Made by a program: the position numbers and the translations under genes. From an uncultured Alistipes sp. (GTDB taxonomy: Bacteria > Bacteroidota > Bacteroidia > Bacteroidales > Rikenellaceae), in NCBI GenBank assembly GCA_900542505.1, contig UQNV01000001.1:1-64000 (forward strand): a stretch of DNA of 64,000 bases. The letters are read 5' to 3'. Numbering within the stretch: the first letter of the stretch is position 1; each line of letters opens with the position of its first letter. Positions 35,519-42,289 of the stretch are shown piece by piece. The notes under the pieces are model-generated. The model did not search any database and had not been told where the DNA came from. It saw only the letters and a list, made by a program, of their open reading frames with translations.

Positions 35519-35690
35519 TTATCCGAAGGCCAGCACAACAGAGTGCGTCAGAACCGCACCTTCGCCGGTCTCCGCCGCGACGGTCAGCGTATAGTCACCC
35601 GCCTCGGCAGGAGGAAGAAGGGAATGGCACATCAACCATATGCACCTTCAGGTCGTCAGACACATTCTCCACAAGGCACCCCCAAAAACC
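35519..35690 (-). pseudogene. Frameshifted C-terminal remnant of an unidentified gene
   Basis: On the minus strand, 35624-35519 reads PAEAGDYTLTVAAETGEGAV then LTHSVVLAFG and a TAA stop, a protein-like C-terminus with beta-strand periodicity and GC-rich codon use matching the neighbouring core genes. Just upstream, about 35675-35620, another frame reads protein-like ENVSDDLKVHMVDVPFPS before running into a stop, so a frameshift near 35615-35620 joins them. Coding character fades beyond ~35690, where AT-rich DNA begins. It looks like the end of a secreted beta-sandwich protein truncated by insertion or deletion. The family cannot be named. Confidence 0.55.
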
Positions 35691-35771
35691 TCTTTGAAAA
35701 ATAAAAGCGAGAATTAGAATTCCTGCACAAAAATTTCGAAGAATATAGAAGACTTATCACTATTTTTTCCA

Positions 35772-35779
35772 TATCTTTG
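35772..35779 (+). promoter_or_regulatory. -7 box in the AT-rich insert
   Basis: TATCTTTG at 35772-35779, predicting transcription from about 35786 through the hairpin structure and into the gene at 36031. No -33 match is seen. Confidence 0.6.
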
Positions 35780-35831
35780 TTATCAAGTCATATTTGACTC
35801 GAAACATACGAAAGAGCGTTATGTTCATCTT

Positions 35832-35950
35832 GTAATTGGGAACCTGAGAAATTTTCAATCGTGTACAAGGATGACATGGCTGCCCTCACGCTATGGCGTG
35901 GGCTGCTTTACCACATCCGTACACAAGGTTTTCTCAGGGCCTCCAATTAC
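35832..35950 (+). ncRNA. Candidate structured RNA: long interrupted hairpin
   Basis: Four nested, co-axial stems fold bases 35832-35950 into one rod: I, 35832-35840 with 35942-35950 (GTAATTGG/CCAATTAC plus a G-T pair); II, 35843-35851 with 35930-35938 (CCTGAGAAA/TTTCTCAGG region); III, 35861-35866 with 35919-35924 (GTGTAC/GTACAC) and 35869-35873 with 35914-35918 (GGATG/CATCC); IV, 35887-35891 with 35896-35900 (CACGC/GCGTG, loop TATG) plus two outer C-G pairs. Internal bubbles separate II/III and III/IV. It lies 50-60 bases downstream of a TATCTTTG box and ~80 bases before the next start codon. It has no coding potential. It could be a stand-alone small RNA (a 6S-like shape is one option), a leader element, or a MITE-like palindrome. 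Confidence 0.5.
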
Positions 35951-36030
35951 GACGTGGCATATGCGGTTCCACGCTTCTTGTTGATAAACGACCGCCGACG
36001 GAGCCGCCTGCGGAATAACACATCACACAC

Positions 36031-36735
36031 ATGAAGAAACTTTTCTGTGCAGCAATCGTTCTTGTTTGTGCCGCAACTTTGGAAACACATGGACAAGAAA
36101 AAGACGTGACCACTTTTCTAGGCATTCCTGTTGACGGGTCCAAAATAGAAATGCTGGAGAAATTGAGGGCAAAAGGATTCCGCAACACTTCCGAAGCAAA
36201 TATGCTGGAGGGAGAATTCAATGGAACCAACGTATATGTGGCTGTTGTCACAAACGGCAACAAAGTTTACCGAATTATGGTAGCAGACAAGAATTACCAG
36301 GGTGAGACCGACATCAAGATTCGATTCAATAATCTTTGCCGGCAATTTGAGAACAATCCTAGATATATGTCAATGGATAGAGAACAAACTATCCCAGACG
36401 ACGAAGACCTTGCCTATGAAATAGCTGCTAACGATAAACGTTATGAGGCTTCTTTCTACCAAAATCCATTAACGGACTCCTTATCAACAACTCAAAAATC
36501 CAATTACATCGTAGATAAGATTCATGCCGACTTATCATCTAAATATACACAAGAACAGATAAATAATCCTTCGGAAGAAATGGCCGATGAAATTGCCGAT
36601 TTATTAACAAAATACACTTCAGACATCTTGCTAAAGAAATCCGTTTGGTTCATGATTTCAGAATCCTTTGGAGAATATCGCATTTTGATGTACTACGACA
36701 ACGAATACAACAGAGCCAACGGCGAAGATTTATAG
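36031..36735 (+). CDS. Secreted protein of unknown function, AT-rich gene
   Basis: A 234-residue exported protein with signal peptide MKKLFCAAIVLVCAATLETHG. The mature N-terminus FLGIPVDGSKIEMLEKLRAKGF is a motif I have seen in many uncharacterised secreted Bacteroidota proteins; function is unknown. A middle region (NVYVAVVTNGNKVYRIMVADKN) looks like a beta-rich domain and the C-terminal part is helical and acidic. Base and codon use are clearly AT-richer than every neighbour (many TTA, AAA, ATA and AAT codons), a strong sign of recent acquisition. It is transcribed through the hairpin structure at 35832-35950 and ends at the bidirectional terminator 36759. Confidence 0.85.
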   Translation: MKKLFCAAIVLVCAATLETHGQEKDVTTFLGIPVDGSKIEMLEKLRAKGFRNTSEANMLEGEFNGTNVYVAVVTNGNKVYRIMVADKNYQGETDIKIRFNNLCRQFENNPRYMSMDREQTIPDDEDLAYEIAANDKRYEASFYQNPLTDSLSTTQKSNYIVDKIHADLSSKYTQEQINNPSEEMADEIADLLTKYTSDILLKKSVWFMISESFGEYRILMYYDNEYNRANGEDL

Positions 36736-36758
36736 CAACCGATTACAAAAAAATGACC

Positions 36759-36796
36759 GGGCCGCCATGCATTTAAGAACATGGCGGCCCACTTTT
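36759..36796. terminator. Bidirectional intrinsic terminator
   Basis: An 11-bp stem GGGCCGCCATG and complement with a 10-base loop, between the convergent AT-rich gene and the lolA-like gene; TTTTG follows on the plus strand. Confidence 0.85.
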
Positions 36797-36811
36797 GTAT
36801 TCTCACCAACA

Positions 36812-37576
36812 CTACCGGAAGTCGATGAACTCGTAGCCCTTGCAGGCCGAGGCGTCGAACGTGCGCAGGGCCGCGTGCTCCGCAGCGATGCGGCTGACGC
36901 GCACCACAACCTGCTCGCCGTCGAAGTCGTAGGTCAGTGAGCGGGGCTTCATCTCCGCCGTATCGACCTCGAGCAGGATGCTCCCCACGGGCAGCGCCTC
37001 TCCATCCACCGGAGTGAGGCGTACCACGGCACGCGACCCCTCCTCGCTCACAAGCTCCGCGCGATACTGCGCATCGAGGAAGTCGAAAGCGCGCGTCGGG
37101 TTGTCGACGATGTTGCGGCTCGAGTCGTTGACCCGGTCGATGACCACCTCGCGCTTGCGGTGGTCGACCTCATAGCGGACCTTGCCGTCGCAGAAGACCT
37201 CGGCATCGCCCAGCGTCATGCTGTAACGCACACCCGAGACGCTGTAGTACCCCTCGACCGCATAGCCGTCGGCCTCGACGGCAAACGAGACGCCGTAGTC
37301 GCCCATTGCCTTGATGGAGGCCACCAGTTGTCGGAGCAGTTCCCCGGCCCGCGGCGAGGGGTCCGCAGCGGATGTTGCGGCGCCTCCGGCCGTCAAGGCC
37401 GAGACGGCAGGAGCCGAAGTCACGACAGGAGCGGCAGCCGGCAGTCCGGCAACAGTCTGGGCTCTTTCGGCCGCCGAAGCGCCGAAGGGAGCCTGTGCAG
37501 CCCGGAGCGGCTGCGCGCCGCCGAGCAGCAGAGCGCCGCCGAGCAGCCACCAGAACGTATGGTTTCCGTATTTCAT
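36812..37576 (-). CDS. lolA: LolA-like outer-membrane lipoprotein carrier protein
   Basis: A 254-residue periplasmic protein. The signal peptide spans about residues 1-27 (WWLLGGALLLGGAQPLRAA). A ~45-residue Ala/Pro/Ser/Thr linker follows, then a LolA-type half-barrel: VEADGYAVEGYYSVSGVRYSM, GKVRYEVDHRKREVVIDRV, NPTRAFDFLD, LEVDTAEMKPRSLTYDFDG. It probably ferries lipoproteins or other lipids across the periplasm. The Ala-rich linker is longer than in E. coli LolA. It is transcribed after ftsK on the minus strand (137-base gap), an order conserved in several Bacteroidota to my knowledge. Confidence 0.83.
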   Translation of the reverse strand: MKYGNHTFWWLLGGALLLGGAQPLRAAQAPFGASAAERAQTVAGLPAAAPVVTSAPAVSALTAGGAATSAADPSPRAGELLRQLVASIKAMGDYGVSFAVEADGYAVEGYYSVSGVRYSMTLGDAEVFCDGKVRYEVDHRKREVVIDRVNDSSRNIVDNPTRAFDFLDAQYRAELVSEEGSRAVVRLTPVDGEALPVGSILLEVDTAEMKPRSLTYDFDGEQVVVRVSRIAAEHAALRTFDASACKGYEFIDFR

Positions 37577-37713
37577 AACAGTCCTATTTTGTCGGTTCCC
37601 GTTGCCGGTCGGAGCCGTTGCCGGAACCGAAGCCTGAGCCAAAAGTTGTAACCGCCGACGACGAGCCCGCAGCCGGAGCCGGAGCCCGCGTGCACGCGGG
37701 ACATCACGGGACA

Positions 37714-40686
37714 TCAGAAGAGCCCCAGGTCCTGCAGCTTGGCCTCGAGCGACGGCATGTCGTGGAAGAGGATGTCGCGCGGCTTGGCCCCCTGCTGGCG
37801 GCCGACAATGCCGGCCCGTTCGAGCTGCATCATGATGCGGCCCGCACGGTTGAAGCCCACCTCGTAGTTGCGCTGAATCATCGAGGTCGAAATCTGGCCG
37901 CTCGAGACGGCGTCGCGGGCGATTTCGGCAAAGAGCGAATCGTACTTCACCGGGGCCGACGACTCCTCGCTGCCCATGCCGCTGCCGCCCTCGCCCGATT
38001 CGGGCGTATAGTCGGGCAGCAAGTAGGCCGACGTGTAGCCCTGCTGCTTCGAGATGTAATCGACAATCCGCTCGACCTCGCGCGTCTCGACCAGCGCGCA
38101 CTGGATGCGGGTCAGCTGGCCGTCCTTCGAGAAGAGCATGTCGCCGCGGCCGATGAGCTGATTGGCGCCCGGCTGGTCGATGATGGTGCGCGAGTCAATC
38201 ATCTGCATCACGCGGAAGGCGATGCGCGCAGGGAAGTTGGCCTTGATGCCGCCCGTGATGACCTTCACGTCGGGGCGCTGCGTGGCGATGATGAGGTGGA
38301 TGCCGATGGCGCGCGCCTTCTGCGCCAGACGCATCACCGGCCCCTCGACCTCGCGCGCCGTCATGATGAGGTCGGCGAACTCGTCGACCACCACCACGAT
38401 ATAGGGCATGTAGCGGTGGCCGTTCTGGGGGTTCAACCGCCGCGAGACGAACTTCTCGTTGTACTCGGCGATGTTGCGCGCCCCGGCCTTCTTGCAGAGT
38501 TCGAGACGGGCGTCCATCTCCGTACAGAGCGAATTGAGCGTATAGACCGCCTTGCGGGGGTCGGTGACGATGGCCTCCTCCTCGGACTCCATCTTGGCCA
38601 GGAAGTGGCGCTCGATTTTGGCATAGAGCGAGAATTCGACCATCTTGGGGTCAATCATCACGAACTTGAGCTGGGCGGGATGCTTGCGGTAGAGCAGCGA
38701 GGTGATGATGGCGTTGAGTCCCACCGACTTACCCTGGCCCGTAGCTCCGGCCACGAGCAGGTGGGGCATCTTCGCCAGGTCGAAGACGTAGTTTTCGTTC
38801 TGGATGGTGCGGCCGATGACCACCGGCAGTTCGGCCTTCGACTCCTGGAAGCGGAGCGAACGGATGGCCGAATACATCGACACCACCTGCTTGTCGCGGT
38901 TCGGCACCTCGATACCGATGGTGCCCTTGCCCGGGATGGGGGCGATGATGCGGATACCGAGCGCCTTGAGGCTCTGGGCGATGTCGTTCTCGAGGCCCTG
39001 GATTTTCGAAATCTTGACACCTTGCGCCTGGACGATTTCGTAGAGCGTCACCGTCGGACCGACCGTCGCCTTGATGCGCTGGATGGGAATGCCGAAGTTT
39101 TTGAGCGTCTCCTCGATTTTCGACTTGTTCTCGTAGATTTCCTCGTCGCTCACCTCCGTATCGGACATGTAGTCCTCGAGCAGCGTGACGGGGGGACGGC
39201 GGTAGTTGACCAGGTCCTTGAGCGGGTCGTAGGCATCGGTGGCTATCTGCTCCTCGGCAACCTCGCGGGCCTTGTTGGCCTCGACCGTCACCACGACGCC
39301 GGGCGTCTCCTCCGCGGCCGCCTCGTGCTGCGCAGCGACGGGCGCCGCCGGCTTCAGCGCAATCTCGACAAAGGGCGACGAAGGGTCGTCGACGGCCGGA
39401 GCAGCCGCAGGGGTCGCAGCCGAAGACGACGACAGCTCGCGAGACTCCAGCCGCACAGCACCTCCGGTTTCGGCGGCAGCTGCGGCGTTCTCACCGCCCG
39501 ATGCGGGCTCCCCGCCCACGGTGATTTCGGTGAAGGGGCCGTCCTGCACCGCCACGGGACGGGATGCGGGCCGGGCAGCGGGGCGCTCCAGTTCGACCAG
39601 CCCGCCGCGGCCCATGACCAGACGCCCCTCGCGCGGCGCGAGGTCGACCTCGACGAAGGCATCGTCCGACGCTCCGCCCCGGGCTTCCGACCGGTGGTCC
39701 GAAGGCTCCGCATCGCCGCCATGGCGTGCGATTTCCATCTCGACAGGCGCTCCGTCAGGCGAGAGTTCGAGGAAGGGATTCTCCTCCTCCGGCTCCGCCG
39801 CACGATGCTCCGCACGGGGAGTCTCCGCCGGCGCGGGAACTGGCTGCTCCTCCGACACGGCGGGGCGGAGCCGCTCGCGCGGCTGTTCACGCGGCTGCTC
39901 GCGCTCGACCGCCACAGCCGGACGCTCCGCTGCGGCATCGCTGCGAGCGGCCGCCTGCTGCGGGGCGGGCGCGGCCGGTCGCGACGACGGGGCCCCGTCC
40001 GAAGCCTCGTCCGAGGCCTCCTGATGGGCATGTCCCGGAACGACCTTGTGGCAGACCATATCGACAATCCGGCCGCCCTTGTCCACCATGGCGTTGCCGG
40101 CCGTATTGACCGTATTGATGAAGTTGCGGTTGATGAAGACGCCGGTCAGAATCCAGCCGCCCAGCAGCAGGATAATGGTGCCGACCGAACCAATCTGCGC
40201 ACCGAGCCACTCGCCGCCCCCGATACCGAAGGCTCCGCCCCATCCCGTGCTCGAGCAGAGGCTCCACTTGTCGCCGAAGGCGAAGCCCAGGGTGAGCGAC
40301 CCGAGAATCATGATGAGCGAGAGCGAGAGAATCGAGTGGTTGAACAGTATCGGGCGCTGGCGGATGATGCGCACCCCCACCAGCGTCAGCATCACGGGAA
40401 CGAGCACGCCGAAGACGCCGAACGAGCGGCCGACCAGCTGTTCGCCGAGCCAGGCACCCGCACGCCCGCAGAGGTTTTCGACCGTGTCGTCGTAGAGCGG
40501 GCTGTCGCTGCCGACACCCTGCAGCACGCTCAGGTCGGCCGACCAGCAGAAGTAGTAGAAGACGACCGACGCCGTGGCGAAGAGCCCCGTGAAAAAGAGC
40601 AGCAGACCCAACGTCCAGCGGGCGCTGTCGCGGTTCGAGCGGGAGGGTTGCGAACGATTGGCGGAGGAGGTATTCTTGGATGCCAT
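37714..40686 (-). CDS. ftsK: DNA translocase FtsK/SpoIIIE
   Basis: A 990-residue septal DNA pump. The N-terminus has four transmembrane segments (about residues 23-180). A ~280-residue Ala/Glu/Pro-rich linker follows, then the alpha/beta motor with Walker A GATGQGKS (about residue 645) and VVVDEFADLI as Walker B, and a C-terminal gamma winged helix (SSGQISTSMIQRNYEVGFNRAGRIM in parts) that reads KOPS-type DNA. The protein ends QDLGLF, a clamp-binding-like peptide. It moves the chromosome through the septum and activates XerCD at dif. A perfect 7-bp hairpin (40695-40712) lies 8 bases before the start codon. Confidence 0.96.
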   Translation of the reverse strand: MASKNTSSANRSQPSRSNRDSARWTLGLLLFFTGLFATASVVFYYFCWSADLSVLQGVGSDSPLYDDTVENLCGRAGAWLGEQLVGRSFGVFGVLVPVMLTLVGVRIIRQRPILFNHSILSLSLIMILGSLTLGFAFGDKWSLCSSTGWGGAFGIGGGEWLGAQIGSVGTIILLLGGWILTGVFINRNFINTVNTAGNAMVDKGGRIVDMVCHKVVPGHAHQEASDEASDGAPSSRPAAPAPQQAAARSDAAAERPAVAVEREQPREQPRERLRPAVSEEQPVPAPAETPRAEHRAAEPEEENPFLELSPDGAPVEMEIARHGGDAEPSDHRSEARGGASDDAFVEVDLAPREGRLVMGRGGLVELERPAARPASRPVAVQDGPFTEITVGGEPASGGENAAAAAETGGAVRLESRELSSSSAATPAAAPAVDDPSSPFVEIALKPAAPVAAQHEAAAEETPGVVVTVEANKAREVAEEQIATDAYDPLKDLVNYRRPPVTLLEDYMSDTEVSDEEIYENKSKIEETLKNFGIPIQRIKATVGPTVTLYEIVQAQGVKISKIQGLENDIAQSLKALGIRIIAPIPGKGTIGIEVPNRDKQVVSMYSAIRSLRFQESKAELPVVIGRTIQNENYVFDLAKMPHLLVAGATGQGKSVGLNAIITSLLYRKHPAQLKFVMIDPKMVEFSLYAKIERHFLAKMESEEEAIVTDPRKAVYTLNSLCTEMDARLELCKKAGARNIAEYNEKFVSRRLNPQNGHRYMPYIVVVVDEFADLIMTAREVEGPVMRLAQKARAIGIHLIIATQRPDVKVITGGIKANFPARIAFRVMQMIDSRTIIDQPGANQLIGRGDMLFSKDGQLTRIQCALVETREVERIVDYISKQQGYTSAYLLPDYTPESGEGGSGMGSEESSAPVKYDSLFAEIARDAVSSGQISTSMIQRNYEVGFNRAGRIMMQLERAGIVGRQQGAKPRDILFHDMPSLEAKLQDLGLF

Positions 40687-40694
40687 GGAAATTG

Positions 40695-40712
40695 CGCTTG
40701 ATTTATCAAGCG
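40695..40712 (-). promoter_or_regulatory. Palindrome just upstream of ftsK
   Basis: CGCTTGA TTTA TCAAGCG, a perfect 7-bp inverted repeat ending 9 bases from the start codon. In the mRNA it would form a hairpin close to the ribosome site; as DNA it could be an operator. Confidence 0.5.
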
Positions 40713-40892
40713 AAGTTACGGATAATTTGCGAAATTAAAAAATCGAAGGTCCAAATCGCGCCCCGTGCAAAGGGCATCCGCGTCCGTTCAGCGCATTGCG
40801 CCGACAGGCGGAACCGGCACTGGAGGTCAGGGTGTTCAAACAGAAAGGGAACAGGCGTTTATGCCGCCGACGGAGGTTCCGCCCACCGGCCG

Positions 40893-41663
40893 TTATTCGG
40901 CGAATGCCTTGGCGCGGAGGCGTTCCCGGTAGGCCTCGTCGGCAAAGGTGCGGAATTCGTAGGTGGGACGGTGGTCCGGGGCGGCACGCAGCCCGTACTG
41001 GTCGAGCAGCTGGGCCGTCCGCCGCGCGACCGCCGGCGAGGGGTCGATGATGGTCACATCGCGACCGGCCACAATCCGCTCGAGGACAGGCATCAGGAAG
41101 GGGTAATGGGTGCACCCGAGGACAATCTGGTCGGCGCCGCGCTCCAGCATCCCGGCCATCGCGCGGCGGACGCACGCCTCGGCCTCGGGCGTCGCTTCGC
41201 GGTCGGACTCGACCAGCTCGACAAAGCCCGTACCGGGAGCCGTCACCACCTCGATGCCGCGGCCATAGCGGGCGGCCGTACGCCGGAAAAGCTCGCCGTC
41301 GAGGCTCCGTTCGGTGGCCAGCACCCCCACCACCCCGCTGCGCGTATGGAGGCAGGCGGGTTTGACGGCCGGCTCCATGCCCACGAGCGGCATGTCGGGA
41401 TAACGCTCGCGCAGGAAGTCGATGGCTGCGGCCGTGGCCGTATTGCAGGCGACGACGACCAGCTTGCACCCCTCGGCGACCAGGTAGTCGACCGCCTCGC
41501 ACGCCAGCCGGCGCACCTCTTCGCGCGGCCGCGCCCCATAGGGGCAGTTCTTGCCGTCGCCCAGATAGAGCAGCGACTCGCCGGGCAGCGCACGCCGCAG
41601 CTCGCGCCACACGGTCAGGCCTCCGAGGCCCGAATCATATACTCCCACGGGACGGTTGTCCAT
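40893..41663 (-). CDS. murI: Glutamate racemase
   Basis: A 256-residue cofactor-independent racemase producing D-glutamate for peptidoglycan. The two catalytic cysteines lie in VVACNTATA and VLGCTHYPF; VGVYDSGLGGLTV is the N-terminal signature. The start at 41663 gives the family-standard N-terminus; upstream codons would overlap the region after aroK. It is 31 bases downstream of aroK and likely co-transcribed. ftsK follows after 206 bases. Confidence 0.96.
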   Translation of the reverse strand: MDNRPVGVYDSGLGGLTVWRELRRALPGESLLYLGDGKNCPYGARPREEVRRLACEAVDYLVAEGCKLVVVACNTATAAAIDFLRERYPDMPLVGMEPAVKPACLHTRSGVVGVLATERSLDGELFRRTAARYGRGIEVVTAPGTGFVELVESDREATPEAEACVRRAMAGMLERGADQIVLGCTHYPFLMPVLERIVAGRDVTIIDPSPAVARRTAQLLDQYGLRAAPDHRPTYEFRTFADEAYRERLRAKAFAE

Positions 41664-41694
41664 AGTTCGGATGTGCGTTGGTTCGGAAATGATA

Positions 41695-42228
41695 TCAAAC
41701 GTCGCCGCCGGCCCCGAGGCGGGCGGCAATCGCATCGAGGGCCGCCTCGTCGCTCAGCGCATCGCACGCCAGCACGAGCCGGGCCCGTTCGTAAAAGGGG
41801 GCGCGCTGCGCCATGTCGCGTTCCATGAAGGGGACGAGCTCCTCGTCGCTCAGGCCGCGCAGCTTGGGCCGCTTGCGACGGCCGTAGGGCGAGAGTCGCC
41901 GGGCGATGCACTCGGCCGAGCGCTGCAGGTAGACGGTCATTCCCGCGGCATTCATGCGCTCCATGTTGTCGCCCCAGGCAGGCAGTCCGCCGCCGGTCGA
42001 AACGACCACGGGGCCGCCCGAGGCGATGAGCCGCTCGAGCACCTCGCGCTCGACCGCACGGAAACGCTCCTCGCCCTCGTAGTGGAAGATGTCGGCCACG
42101 GAGGCGCCTTCGGCCTCCTCGACCAGCGCATCCGTATCGGCAAAGCGCCACCCCAGGCGGCGCGCCAGCTTCCGCCCCACGGTGCTCTTGCCGCACCCCA
42201 TGTATCCGACCAAAAACAGAGGTTTCAT
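41695..42228 (-). CDS. aroK: Shikimate kinase
   Basis: A 177-residue P-loop kinase phosphorylating shikimate in aromatic amino acid synthesis. P-loop GYMGCGKST at residues 8-16, shikimate-binding DTDALVEE, F..GE..FR as HYEGEERFRAVE, VSTGGGLP and the arginine-rich lid RRLSPYGRRKRP are all present. It sits between parC (61-base gap) and murI (31-base gap) on the minus strand, so it is probably part of a long transcript. Confidence 0.96.
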   Translation of the reverse strand: MKPLFLVGYMGCGKSTVGRKLARRLGWRFADTDALVEEAEGASVADIFHYEGEERFRAVEREVLERLIASGGPVVVSTGGGLPAWGDNMERMNAAGMTVYLQRSAECIARRLSPYGRRKRPKLRGLSDEELVPFMERDMAQRAPFYERARLVLACDALSDEAALDAIAARLGAGGDV

Positions 42229-42289
42229 ATCATCCTTTCATACTCTGCGCCGCAGGCCGCACGCCCATGCGTCCGGCACGCGACAAGCG

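Noticed and set aside
35832-35950. Retron msr/msd region
   Set aside because: The flanking inverted repeats are suggestive, but there is no reverse transcriptase gene in the neighbourhood.
35832-35950. SRP (4.5S) RNA
   Set aside because: The apical part has a CTGCTTTACCA stretch reminiscent of it, but the conserved GGTCAGGTCCGGAAGGAAGC apical motif is absent.
37618-40701. A 1027-codon open frame on the plus strand opposite ftsK
   Set aside because: It is the antisense of a clear ftsK gene; high GC removes stops in the opposite frame and the product has low-complexity, non-protein-like composition.
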